Origin: an uncultured Dorea sp.
GTDB taxonomy: Bacteria > Bacillota > Clostridia > Lachnospirales > Lachnospiraceae
DNA: 12,811 nt
Direction: 5' to 3'
NCBI GenBank assembly: GCA_948844705.1
Contig: CAQNVT010000025.1
Location: 1 to 12,811 of the forward strand
Part shown: in pieces, positions 1 to 6,966 of the stretch
How positions within the stretch are numbered: the first letter of the stretch is position 1
Layout of the letters: the number at the start of each line of letters is the position of its first letter
Translations under genes and position numbers: made by a program
Notes under the pieces: model-generated
What the model was told of the DNA's origin: nothing
Seen by the model: only the letters and a program-made list of their open reading frames with translations
The model's database searches: none

Positions 1-13
1 GCTCTTCCGATCT
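1..13. other. Residual Illumina adapter at contig end
   Basis: The first 13 bases read GCTCTTCCGATCT, which is the 3' end of the common Illumina adapter. It sits exactly at the contig edge, where untrimmed adapter is expected. This is sequencing residue and not biology. Confidence 0.93.
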
Positions 14-118
14 TGAGGCTAATGAGAAAGCAACATCCTCCAACGATTACAGCGATCCGGTATATCAGGCAGCCGAGGCAGAATATATGCTGCGTCATGC
101 CGCGGGCGCCGTAACGGA
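14..118 (+). other. Inverted fold-back fragment of the hydrolase gene
   Basis: Read on the plus strand from base 24, this segment encodes EKATSS and then NDYSDPVYQAAEAEYMLRHA and GAVT. That is the natural continuation of the proline-iminopeptidase-like gene, which lies on the minus strand at 119-607 and reaches EKATSS there. The coding strand therefore flips between this segment and the main gene. An 18-bp perfect inverted repeat (24-41 against 119-136) marks the fold. Bases 14-23 match the gene's corresponding sequence only partly (6 of 10 by eye), so the read may come from a related strain. With adapter right beside it, a chimeric fold-back read is the likeliest explanation. Confidence 0.8.
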
Positions 119-136
119 GGAGGATGTTGCTTTCTC
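24..136. repeat. 18-bp perfect inverted repeat flanking 77 bp
   Basis: GAGAAAGCAACATCCTCC at 24-41 is the exact reverse complement of 119-136. Both arms encode EKATSS of the same hydrolase, one on each strand. The repeat is explained if the same stretch was read twice in opposite orientation, rather than by two independent repeats. A true invertible segment is possible but less likely at an adapter-bearing contig end. Confidence 0.85.
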
Positions 137-607
137 GATAGCATCCTGCATCTCCTGCGGCAGCTCCTTGATCATACGGTGCTGCTCGATTCCCCACATC
201 CAGGAAGCCGGCAGTGTACTGGAGAGAATCAGGCTCTTAAGACCCTCCGGCTTATGATTGCATACATAATCCAGAAGAAGCATTCCGCCCCAGGACTGTC
301 CGAGAAGATGCATCTCCTTTAGGTCCAGATGCTCCCGCAGCGCAATCAGCTCATCGATCCATGTCTTCGCATTCCACAGATCCGGACGGTTTTCAACATA
401 GGACTCCCCGCAGCCGATCTGATCATACATAACGATCTCACGCCCGTCCTCCTCGGCAAGTCTGTCCAGCACCTCAAAATAATTGTGTGTAGATCCCGGT
501 CCGCCGTGAAGCAGCACAAGCGGCTTCTTATCACCTGTTTTTTCCCCGACAATACGATAGTATGTCTTATACTCCAGATATGGCATATAGCCTTCCCTGA
601 TCTTCAT
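95..607 (-). CDS. Proline iminopeptidase-like alpha/beta hydrolase, 3' truncated
   Basis: Alpha/beta-hydrolase-fold peptidase of the S33 / proline iminopeptidase type, expected to be cytoplasmic and to release N-terminal proline or similar residues from small peptides. Visible motifs are HGGPG at residues 34-38 (oxyanion region), DQIGCGES at 62-69, and the nucleophile elbow GQSWGG at 103-108, giving Ser105. The family is about 290-310 residues. Here native sequence stops near residue 163 (EKATSS), and the last seven codons (SVTAPAA) are out-of-context sequence read through the inverted contig-end fragment. The catalytic Asp and His are therefore missing. The start codon at 607 has GAGGAGG about 9 nt upstream. 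The gene has its own promoter and lies downstream of the exporter operon on the same strand. The gene is probably intact in the organism; only the assembly is broken. Confidence 0.85.
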   Translation of the reverse strand: MKIREGYMPYLEYKTYYRIVGEKTGDKKPLVLLHGGPGSTHNYFEVLDRLAEEDGREIVMYDQIGCGESYVENRPDLWNAKTWIDELIALREHLDLKEMHLLGQSWGGMLLLDYVCNHKPEGLKSLILSSTLPASWMWGIEQHRMIKELPQEMQDAIEKATSSSVTAPAA

Positions 608-640
608 TTTGCAAAACCTCCTCTTTCACCTTTGCTTCCT

Positions 641-669
641 ATTATAAACTATAAAATGATTTCTGACAA
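641..669 (-). promoter_or_regulatory. Sigma-A-type promoter of the hydrolase gene
   Basis: On the minus strand, TTGTCA (664-669) is followed after exactly 17 bp by a perfect TATAAT (641-646). It lies about 35 bp upstream of the hydrolase start and inside the 86-bp gap after the exporter permease, so the hydrolase can be transcribed independently. Confidence 0.75.
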
Positions 670-693
670 ATGGGGATTTTCTGAACAGCAGCC

Positions 694-2973
694 CTACTCC
701 ACATTTTTAAGCACCGCATCCATTCTGATCCGGCGCACCCTACGGTATTCCAGCAGCGAAACTGCTCCGTATGTCCCGATTCCCATAAGGAGCATCTGTA
801 TATAGATTACAGGATCCACGTAAAATGTGATCCATCCGGACATCTTACTCAGCATGATCTCACGGAACAGATATTCCATGATTTCCCTTGTAACCGGAAG
901 ACTGAGTATCAGAAGAGCTATAACCACGATAGAGTTTGCCGCGATATAGAGCCTGCTGATCTCACAGTCCGTATAGCCTAATATCTTCGCAAGCGATATG
1001 GACTGTGCGTTTTTTTCGATGATCACCTTCGAGAGCAGGTAAATAAGAATCATAAACATGATTACCGCAAAGAGATTTACCATCCGCATCATCCCGCCCA
1101 TGGATACGTCAAGCTGTCTTGAAAGCTTTGTAAGATCCTCCTTGTCAATAACCGTCTTAATATACTCTTCTTTTATGTCCGTGATCTTACTGTCCGAAAA
1201 ATATCCGTTGAAATAGTCCCTCTCCCGGTCAAAGGTCTCATTAAGCTCCTGTATCGGCATATAGACCGAAAGTGTGCTCTCATAGGGGAAGATTCCCGCC
1301 ACCTGAAAGGAATAGGTTTTATTTTCATATTTTTCCTTTAACCTGATCTTATCCCCCGGACCGATCCTGTATTTTGATGCATAGGCAGAGGATAAATATA
1401 CTCCCTTTTTGTCCGGATCAATATCAAGATCAATATACCTGCTTCCTTCCTCTATTCCGTATAAGGTGATATCCTCGCTTTTATATTTTTCGCTGTCCAG
1501 CGTTCTCAGGGTATAAGCGCTGAATTTTTCCGCATCGCCGTTCTCCGTCTCAAGCTCGTCCTCATAAGGCACTGTCTTTAATATATACTGATATTCACTG
1601 AGCATATGATTCTCGATATAATCCCGGTAATGATCAAGGGCCGACGGAATCAGAAGCCCGAACATCAAGAGCAGATTCGCAAACAGGATCCCGAAAAGAA
1701 GCACCATATAATTACCCATATTCTGGAAAATGATCCTCAGACGGAACCTGTCAAAAAACCGCATACCCACGGGAAGCGGGACGGCCCGCCTCTGCTTTCT
1801 TTTTGTCAGGTCTCCCCTGATAAATTTAAGCGGGGACAGCTTAAGCCTCCGGCTTAATACCACATAATTAATAATAATCATGAGAAGCACCGGAACTACC
1901 GTTGTAAGCAAAAATGCCTCGCCGTTCCAGAGCGTAACATAGGTCGTCAGACTGTAGCTCCCATAATACATTCCCGCCGTCACATCCTTGAACCATGTGT
2001 ATCCGAGAACATTTCCTATAAGAGCCCCTGCAAGCGTTACGAGAAACGGCATCAGCATATAGTGAAGTAAAAGCTCCCTCCTTGTATATCCGGATGCCCG
2101 GAGCGTACCGATCACACGCGATTCTTTATTGATCGTATTACTGATCGTTACCGCAAAGACAAACGCCAGGATCACCATGATAATATACAGAAGCAGAATC
2201 ATCATAGACCTGTCGCTTCCCATATCCTCTCCGGTAAACTGGATCGCCTGATTCAGATACCGCGGGACATAGTCCTCTAGCGGCACGGTCTTTACCAGCT
2301 CCTCCATAAATTCATCTGACTTCTTCTTTTCCTCTATATCGTCCTCCGGCGCCTTATCATAAAGCCAGGAATAGCTGTAAACCAGCTTATCCTCGTCAAA
2401 CTCTTCGAAAAAATCCTCTGCCGCAACTGCCACCCCGAATTTCACCGCGTCAAACATGGAATCACTGTTGTCAGAAAACAGACAGCTGTAATCCGGCAGT
2501 GCAACCAGCCCTGTCACCTTATATTCTCTGCCTTCACCCTCCAGAATATCTCCCGTATGTATATCGTTATTATCCGCATACATCCGGTCGACGGCGATTT
2601 CTCCCGTATGCTCCGGAAGGTCTCCCTCCATCAGGCACACCTTATTTACCTTCGTACGTTCTTTAAAAATACGCAGTACACTCTCGTTTGCAAGCTCCTC
2701 CTCCATATAGAAATTATCGTACAAAGTAACGTCCAGATCTTCTACTGCCTTTTTCTGATCATTTGCAAGCTTCCCCGAAGTGCGGAAATTTCCGTGCTCG
2801 ATATTATATTTCTCAAAGCTTTCGTCATATGCGGCGATCATGCTCCCGTCTGCTACCAGAAATCCGGACACAAATCCGATCGTTCCGGTCATAAGAAGAA
2901 ATATGACCAGATATTTTCCAAGCTCCGCCTTTAATTCCCGGATATATCTTTTATTTAAAGGATTTTTCATCAT
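694..2973 (-). CDS. ABC transporter permease, FtsX/MacB type
   Basis: A 759-residue integral membrane permease with the MacB/FtsX layout, expected to act in the cytoplasmic membrane with the ATPase encoded just upstream. It has a first membrane segment at about 20-40, then a large extracytoplasmic domain (about 45-255). A first FtsX module follows at about 255-385, carrying the signature IGTLRASGYTRREL (288-301). A membrane segment at about 420-445 leads into a second extracytoplasmic region, and a C-terminal FtsX module contains SLAKILGYTDCEISRLY. Double-FtsX permeases of this size typically export peptides, antibiotics or lipids in Firmicutes. The start at 2973 (ATGATG) is preceded by GGGAGG, which overlaps the stop codon of the ATPase gene, so the two are probably translationally coupled. 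The substrate is unknown; control by the adjacent TetR regulator suggests drug or antimicrobial-peptide efflux. Confidence 0.9.
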   Translation of the reverse strand: MMKNPLNKRYIRELKAELGKYLVIFLLMTGTIGFVSGFLVADGSMIAAYDESFEKYNIEHGNFRTSGKLANDQKKAVEDLDVTLYDNFYMEEELANESVLRIFKERTKVNKVCLMEGDLPEHTGEIAVDRMYADNNDIHTGDILEGEGREYKVTGLVALPDYSCLFSDNSDSMFDAVKFGVAVAAEDFFEEFDEDKLVYSYSWLYDKAPEDDIEEKKKSDEFMEELVKTVPLEDYVPRYLNQAIQFTGEDMGSDRSMMILLLYIIMVILAFVFAVTISNTINKESRVIGTLRASGYTRRELLLHYMLMPFLVTLAGALIGNVLGYTWFKDVTAGMYYGSYSLTTYVTLWNGEAFLLTTVVPVLLMIIINYVVLSRRLKLSPLKFIRGDLTKRKQRRAVPLPVGMRFFDRFRLRIIFQNMGNYMVLLFGILFANLLLMFGLLIPSALDHYRDYIENHMLSEYQYILKTVPYEDELETENGDAEKFSAYTLRTLDSEKYKSEDITLYGIEEGSRYIDLDIDPDKKGVYLSSAYASKYRIGPGDKIRLKEKYENKTYSFQVAGIFPYESTLSVYMPIQELNETFDRERDYFNGYFSDSKITDIKEEYIKTVIDKEDLTKLSRQLDVSMGGMMRMVNLFAVIMFMILIYLLSKVIIEKNAQSISLAKILGYTDCEISRLYIAANSIVVIALLILSLPVTREIMEYLFREIMLSKMSGWITFYVDPVIYIQMLLMGIGTYGAVSLLEYRRVRRIRMDAVLKNVE

Positions 2974-2982
2974 TTTTCCTCC

Positions 2983-3681
2983 CTACCATTCAAGCGCATC
3001 GGCCGATATCTTATGCTCGTTCCTGTAGTTTTTCCTGACGGCCCCGTCGCGCAGGCTTACGACCCTGTCCGCCATACCCTTGATCGCATCGTTATGAGTA
3101 ACCATAAGCACTGTATTTCCATACTTCTTATTGACCGTTTCAATGAGCTTTAATATTTCTCTGGACGTATTATAATCAAGGGCTCCGGTCGGCTCGTCGC
3201 ACAGAAGGATATCCGGATTTTTTATAATGGCGCGGCCAATCGCCGTCCTCTGCTGCTGGCCGCCCGACAGCTGGTTCGGAAGCTTCCTCTGATGCTCGTA
3301 AAGACCTAACGTCTGAAGCAGCTCATCTACATCAAGAGAATTTCTTCCAAGATATGCACCAACCTCAATATTTTCACGCAGCGTAAGGTTCGGAATCAGA
3401 TTATACATCTGAAATACATAGCCCAGATGCTCTCTCCGGTAAGCCGTAAGCTTCTTTTCCTTCATACCGGCAAGACGCTCTCCTCCGATCGCCACGTATC
3501 CCGCGTCTGCATTGTCAATCCCTCCGACAATATTAAGAAGCGTGGATTTCCCGGACCCGGAAGGACCGAGAAGAACACAGAATTCCCCCTTTCCGACCTC
3601 CAGATCGATTCCCTTGAGCACCTCTATACGGCCGTCTCCGGTTCCGAATGCTTTCCTGATCCCGCTTATTTCCAAAAACAT
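2983..3681 (-). CDS. ABC transporter ATP-binding protein (MacB/LolD type)
   Basis: A 232-residue cytoplasmic ATPase that powers the FtsX-type permease encoded 9 bp downstream. All nucleotide-binding motifs are present: Walker [10 protein letters not shown] at 39-47, Q-loop Gln91, signature LSGGQ at 138-142, Walker B ILLCDEP at 158-164, and switch His196. The [11 protein letters not shown] stretch is typical of the MacB/LolD/SalX subfamily of exporter ATPases. Start ATG at 3681 with GGAGGAG about 8 nt upstream. It is first in the two-gene operon. The promoter region carries the TetR-type palindrome at 3725-3743, so expression is probably derepressed when the TetR protein binds its ligand. Confidence 0.95.
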   Translation of the reverse strand: MFLEISGIRKAFGTGDGRIEVLKGIDLEVGKGEFCVLLGPSGSGKSTLLNIVGGIDNADAGYVAIGGERLAGMKEKKLTAYRREHLGYVFQMYNLIPNLTLRENIEVGAYLGRNSLDVDELLQTLGLYEHQRKLPNQLSGGQQQRTAIGRAIIKNPDILLCDEPTGALDYNTSREILKLIETVNKKYGNTVLMVTHNDAIKGMADRVVSLRDGAVRKNYRNEHKISADALEW

Positions 3682-3724
3682 AAAAAATCTCCTCCGTTTC
3701 CTTATTGATGATTAGTTTATCATT

Positions 3725-3743
3725 AACATAACACCGTTATGTT
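3725..3743. promoter_or_regulatory. TetR-type operator of the exporter operon
   Basis: A perfect 19-bp inverted repeat, AACATAAC-acc-GTTATGTT, lies 44 bp upstream of the exporter ATPase start. The same sequence, with two mismatches in one arm, occurs at 4503-4521 on the promoter of the neighbouring tetR-type gene. Two copies at these two promoters indicate a shared operator. Confidence 0.75.
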
Positions 3744-3753
3744 GTTTTGAAAA
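3725..3753 (-). promoter_or_regulatory. Candidate promoter of the exporter operon
   Basis: On the minus strand, TTTTCA (3748-3753), a 17-bp spacer and TATGTT (3725-3730) form a weak sigma-A-like promoter. The palindromic operator covers the -10 box and most of the spacer, which suits repression by steric block. The match to consensus is 4 of 6 in each box, so the exact boxes are uncertain. Confidence 0.45.
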
Positions 3754-3781
3754 ATATACGGCGGCATACGAGATGCCACCG
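3750..3781 (-). terminator. Rho-independent terminator of the tetR-type gene
   Basis: On the minus strand, a 9-bp stem (3773-3781 with 3759-3767, one G-U pair) and a 5-nt loop are followed by TATATTTTTC. It begins about 20 bp after the regulator's stop codon. Its T-tract abuts the -35 box of the exporter promoter, separating the regulator transcript from the exporter operon. Confidence 0.75.
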
Positions 3782-3800
3782 CGTGAATCTCTTCAATTTT

Positions 3801-4457
3801 TTACTGCCACAATCCATACCAGCCGCTCGTTAAAAATCTTACCATAGCCGTCATCTGTACCTTAGCCTGCTCCAGTGAAAGTCCGTGGGTAAGAGGATGG
3901 ATGAAAGTTTCCATCTGCAAATGTATGAGACAGTGAAGCGTATTTTCATCCAACGTCCTCTCATCAGTCCCCTTTCTTCCGAAGACTCTATCCATGATCT
4001 CCGCTATATAGCGGTAATGCTTCTCTGACAGCTCCACAAACATATCTATGCAGCTCTCATATCTTGAACCCTGAGCCTTCGTAAGCAGAAGCAGAAATTC
4101 CTCGCGGAACCTGTAAAGATACTCGGTCGCCTCAAGCATTGTCAGATGATCCTCTCCGGAATGAAGCGTAAGAAGTATACGCCGGACATCCTCGGGCTTC
4201 GAATAATCCAGGCCGGCACACATGGCATCCTCCGCCTCATAATGTGCCTTCATGATCCCATAGATCTCCTTTAACGGCCCCTCCACCAGCGCTCCGAAAA
4301 GGTCCTCCTTATCCTCAAAAAAGAAATACATGGCTCCTGTCGTCACTCCTGCCTTTTTACAGATATTACGGAGCGACGCCTTCATATATCCTTTTTCTAA
4401 AAACTCCTCTTTTGCTGCCAGAAGCAGCTTCTCCCTGGTCTGACGATCCTGTTTCAT
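3801..4457 (-). CDS. TetR/AcrR-family transcriptional repressor
   Basis: A 218-residue DNA-binding regulator. The N-terminal TetR helix-turn-helix is clear: ASLRNICKKAGVTTGAMYFF at about residues 27-46, followed by EDKEDLF. The rest is a helical ligand-binding domain of the usual length. I chose the ATG at 4457 (MKQDRQTREK), which has AAAGGA immediately upstream. A longer frame from TTG at 4505 would start at about the transcription start and inside the operator, with no ribosome site. The promoter overlaps a palindrome also found in front of the exporter operon, so the protein probably represses both its own gene and the exporter. The inducer is unknown. Confidence 0.9.
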   Translation of the reverse strand: MKQDRQTREKLLLAAKEEFLEKGYMKASLRNICKKAGVTTGAMYFFFEDKEDLFGALVEGPLKEIYGIMKAHYEAEDAMCAGLDYSKPEDVRRILLTLHSGEDHLTMLEATEYLYRFREEFLLLLTKAQGSRYESCIDMFVELSEKHYRYIAEIMDRVFGRKGTDERTLDENTLHCLIHLQMETFIHPLTHGLSLEQAKVQMTAMVRFLTSGWYGLWQ

Positions 4458-4502
4458 GATTTCCTTTACAGCCCTTCGTGCAGGCTTTGTTATAGCTTCA
4501 TT

Positions 4503-4521
4503 CAAATAACATCGTTATGTT
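4503..4521. promoter_or_regulatory. TetR-type operator on its own gene (autoregulation)
   Basis: CAAATAAC-atc-GTTATGTT is the same palindrome as at 3725-3743, with two mismatches in the left arm. It overlaps the -10 box of the regulator's promoter and the presumed transcription start, a position expected to block RNA polymerase. Confidence 0.65.
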
Positions 4522-4545
4522 AGCATATTCTAACTTTTCTGTCAA
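4517..4545 (-). promoter_or_regulatory. Promoter of the tetR-type gene
   Basis: On the minus strand, a perfect TTGACA (4540-4545), a 17-bp spacer and TAACAT (4517-4522) are seen. The -35 box contains the TGA stop codon (4542-4544) of the upstream small gene. The predicted 5' leader of about 50 nt ends at the ATG at 4457. Confidence 0.7.
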
Positions 4546-4856
4546 GAGCATTTTCCCTCTTCTATACCCCTGGAAAACAGAGCTCCGTAATCATACATCT
4601 TCATTGCAAGGTGCTTCCCGATATCTATCAGATTCCCGATGATACTCTCCACATCCCTGTCCTCCTCCACGCCCAGCCGCTCACACAGACGGCAATTGGC
4701 ATGATACACCTTCTCATACATCTCTTCACAAAAGCTGCCCTCGGAAAATTCATTTTCTACATATTCACTTTCTTCTACCCGGCAACAACTTAAGTCCAGT
4801 GAACCACTCATTAACTCAAAAATCAACTCTTTAAATTCATTCGCGTTTTTCTGCAT
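4542..4856 (-). CDS. Conserved-looking small hypothetical protein (104 aa)
   Basis: I do not recognise a named family with certainty. The 104-residue product is acidic, has no signal peptide or membrane segment, and looks like a compact helical cytoplasmic protein. It has six cysteines (24, 25, 43, 55, 58, 103), including CRLC (C55-x2-C58), and a hydrophobic helix SIIGNLIDIGKHLAMKMYDY at 71-90. The MYDYG ending resembles small proteins I associate with Clostridia, but that is recollection only. The start at 4856 has GAAAGGA upstream and a good promoter (TTGATT-N17-TATAAT), which supports a real gene. It is transcribed towards tetR, and its stop codon lies within the tetR -35 box, so read-through into tetR is possible. 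A metal- or redox-linked role cannot be claimed from cysteines alone. Confidence 0.75.
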   Translation of the reverse strand: MQKNANEFKELIFELMSGSLDLSCCRVEESEYVENEFSEGSFCEEMYEKVYHANCRLCERLGVEEDRDVESIIGNLIDIGKHLAMKMYDYGALFSRGIEEGKCS

Positions 4857-4891
4857 AAATATTTTCCTTTCTTTTGTAATAATTTACGTTA

Positions 4892-4920
4892 ATTATATCT
4901 TCCTTTTTATACGGAATCAA
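4892..4920 (-). promoter_or_regulatory. Promoter of the 104-aa gene
   Basis: On the minus strand, TTGATT (4915-4920), a 17-bp spacer and a perfect TATAAT (4892-4897) are seen, about 35 bp before the start codon. The downstream AAAGGA gives a normal ribosome site. Confidence 0.75.
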
Positions 4921-4971
4921 TAATCGCAGAAAAAATAGAGCAAGAAAATTCCGTGGTTTTTTGACAATTTT

Positions 4972-5865
4972 TTACAATCTCTTCTCAAAATTCCCGTCTA
5001 CGGAGCACCCTTCCGTAAAGATCATAAATGCATGCGGATCAATACTATGTACGATTCTCTTGATCTGCGCCACCTCATACTTGGATATCATTACAAACAA
5101 AATATATGACGTCTTATTTGTATAGGCTCCCTCCCCGTCCCAGTTGGTGACCCCGCGTCCGGTCTGCTCCATGATCGCTTTGGATATCCCGGTCTTTTTT
5201 GTAAATATCATGACGCTGGTGTTGATGTTCTGTATATGCACCCTGTCGATGGCCATGGCAAGCACGGTGGCATAAATCAGGGAATATACAACGATTTCTA
5301 TATTAAATAAAAACAGGCAGATCCCATATACGAAAACATTCATGATAATATTGATCTTTCCGACGCTGACATTCGGATACTTTTTGGCAAAGCAAAGGCC
5401 GATGATATCCTGCCCGCCCCCGGAGGTCCTTCCTCTGAGCACAAGCCCGGTGCCTGTCCCGGCTATAAGGCCGCCGATGATACAGGCCGTGAGATAGTCG
5501 TCGATCACCGGCGCGCCCGACACCGGAACGACTACAAGCAGGATACTCTGGACGGCAACCGTAACAAGTGTTTTTGCGGCAAATTCCTTCCCCATGATCC
5601 GAAGTCCCATGTAAAAAAGCGGAATATTTATAATAAAATACACAATACCCGCAAGATCCACCCCCGCCGGAACCGGAATATGAAGCCCGTTTACGATCAG
5701 CGTACGGACAAGCTGCGAAACGCCCATAAATCCCCCGTTATACAGCCCCATCGGCACGATGATCAGATTTACGCCAAGTGCAAATAAAAGGCTCCCTCCA
5801 AATGCATAGACAACCTGTATCAGCTGTTCCCTATTATTCCCATTGTCCAAATTTACAAACTTCAT
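4972..5865 (-). CDS. YitT family membrane protein (DUF161/DUF2179)
   Basis: A 297-residue YitT-family protein. The N-terminal part (about 15-210) is a hydrophobic multi-pass membrane domain of about five or six helices and carries the family's glycine-rich loop RGRTSGGGQD (144-153). The C-terminal part (about 215-290) is the soluble DUF2179 domain, with TSVMIFTKK and FMIFTEGCSVDG. The length is normal for the family. The biochemical role of YitT proteins is not established, and I do not assign one. Start ATG at 5865 with GGAGTG about 10 nt upstream. The gene diverges from a LysR-type regulator across a 119-bp AT-rich gap, the classical arrangement for a LysR protein controlling the divergent gene. 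No clear terminator was found in the 115 bp after the stop. Confidence 0.92.
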   Translation of the reverse strand: MKFVNLDNGNNREQLIQVVYAFGGSLLFALGVNLIIVPMGLYNGGFMGVSQLVRTLIVNGLHIPVPAGVDLAGIVYFIINIPLFYMGLRIMGKEFAAKTLVTVAVQSILLVVVPVSGAPVIDDYLTACIIGGLIAGTGTGLVLRGRTSGGGQDIIGLCFAKKYPNVSVGKINIIMNVFVYGICLFLFNIEIVVYSLIYATVLAMAIDRVHIQNINTSVMIFTKKTGISKAIMEQTGRGVTNWDGEGAYTNKTSYILFVMISKYEVAQIKRIVHSIDPHAFMIFTEGCSVDGNFEKRL

Positions 5866-5901
5866 TGTACTCTACACTCCTTTTTTTATGTAATTATCTT
5901 A

Positions 5902-5931
5902 TTGTATTTATAATTTAATAAATGCTATACT
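5902..5931 (+). promoter_or_regulatory. Candidate promoter of the LysR-type gene
   Basis: TTGTAT (5902-5907), an 18-bp spacer and TATACT (5926-5931) lie in the gap between yitT-type and lysR-type genes. A short inverted repeat, TTTAT-N6-ATAAA, lies in the same region and could be part of a LysR site, but this is weak. Sequence this AT-rich gives many chance matches. Confidence 0.4.
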
Positions 5932-5984
5932 GTATTCAATCAAACGGACCGCAGATATAGTTATTGTTCGCACAGGAGGGCATC

Positions 5985-6854
5985 ATGGATTTAAAAAAAT
6001 TAAATGTATTTCTCACAGTAGCCGACCTGGGAAATTTTACCAAAGCCGGCGAAACGCTTGGATACACACAGTCCGGAATCACACAGATGATGAAAACACT
6101 GGAACAAGAGGTCGGCGTCCCGCTTTTTATAAAAAGCCATCACGGTGTAAAGCTTACCGATGAGGGCCTTGCTCTCGTTCCCTCCATACGCAGTCTCCTC
6201 TCTGCAAATGAATCTCTGAACCAGGAGATTTCCTTCTTAAAGGGCGCGAAAAGAGGAACGATTAAAATTGCCTCCTTCACAAGCTGCACGATTCACTGGC
6301 TCCCGAAGATCATCTATAATTTTCAGAAGGAATATCCCGGCATCACCTTCGACATTGATGAGGGAAATGAACAGGAAATCGTGGACTGGATCCAGAATCA
6401 CAAAGCGGATATCGGATTTACAAGCTTCCAGAACCGTCAGGCTTATGAATTCATCCCCGTCTATGAGGATCCCATGCTTGCAATATTGCCTTCGGATCAT
6501 CCTTATACAAAATATGACGAAATTCCGATCGAATGGTACGAAAACGTTCCCTTCATCGTATCCGAATACACGCATATAAATGAGGTGCACCAGCTTTTAA
6601 AAACTCACAATGTAAAGCCCGATATAAAATATACCATGAGCAACGATTTCTCCATCCTTTCCATGGTCGAGCATAATTTAGGGATCAGCATCCTGCCTGA
6701 GCTCATCATAAGAGACAGGAATTACCGGTTTGAGGCACGTCCCCTCATTCCCCGCGCGAGCCGTATACTCGGGATCGCCATCTCCTCCTATGAAGAGCTG
6801 TCTCCGGCCGCAAAAATATTCACGAAGTACGCCCGGGATTATCTCCTGCACTAA
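5985..6854 (+). CDS. LysR-family transcriptional regulator
   Basis: A 289-residue regulator with an N-terminal winged helix-turn-helix (about 3-62; FTKAGETLGYTQSGITQMMK, then LEQEVGVPLF). A linker helix is followed by a periplasmic-binding-protein-like effector domain (about 90-289; GTIKIASFTS, IGFTSFQ, LGISILPE). The length is standard. The ATG at 5985 follows AGGAGGG by 4 nt and begins MDLKKLNVFL, the usual start for this family. A TTG seven codons earlier has no ribosome site. It is divergently transcribed from the YitT-family gene, its likeliest target; a role for the amino-acid importer on its other side is possible but less supported, since those genes converge with it. The effector is unknown. 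Confidence 0.93.
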   Translation: MDLKKLNVFLTVADLGNFTKAGETLGYTQSGITQMMKTLEQEVGVPLFIKSHHGVKLTDEGLALVPSIRSLLSANESLNQEISFLKGAKRGTIKIASFTSCTIHWLPKIIYNFQKEYPGITFDIDEGNEQEIVDWIQNHKADIGFTSFQNRQAYEFIPVYEDPMLAILPSDHPYTKYDEIPIEWYENVPFIVSEYTHINEVHQLLKTHNVKPDIKYTMSNDFSILSMVEHNLGISILPELIIRDRNYRFEARPLIPRASRILGIAISSYEELSPAAKIFTKYARDYLLH

Positions 6855-6880
6855 AAAACAACCGCGGATCGCCCTCCGCG
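6853..6880 (-). terminator. Terminator of the amino-acid importer operon
   Basis: On the minus strand, a GC-rich stem CGCGGA/TCCGCG (6875-6880 with 6863-6868) and a 6-nt loop are followed by GTTGTTTTTT. It lies about 85 bp after the ATPase stop codon and overlaps the LysR stop codon on the other strand. The hairpin may also slow plus-strand transcription, but no T-run follows on that side. Confidence 0.75.
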
Positions 6881-6966
6881 ATTGTCAAGTATACAACGCT
6901 TCCCTATATTTGTAAAATGAAGCTTTTTTATACTGTCATTACACTCCATTATCACAGTCGCTTTCT

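Noticed and set aside
1606..1857. Plus-strand frames inside the exporter permease gene and similar overlapping frames elsewhere
   Set aside because: They lie antisense to strongly supported genes, lack ribosome sites and show no recognisable protein features.
4911..4954. ACGGAAT/ATTCCGT inverted repeat followed by a T-run on the plus strand
   Set aside because: The stem is only 7 bp with a 30-nt loop, and there is no plus-strand gene upstream to terminate. It overlaps the promoter of the 104-aa gene and may be chance.
5964..5984. Longer LysR frame starting at TTG 5964
   Set aside because: AGGAGGG at 5974-5980 would lie inside that frame and points to ATG 5985, which also gives the standard LysR N-terminus.
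6880..6900. Consensus TTGACA on the minus strand just before the importer terminator
   Set aside because: No -10 box lies at the right distance; the expected position falls in the terminator hairpin.
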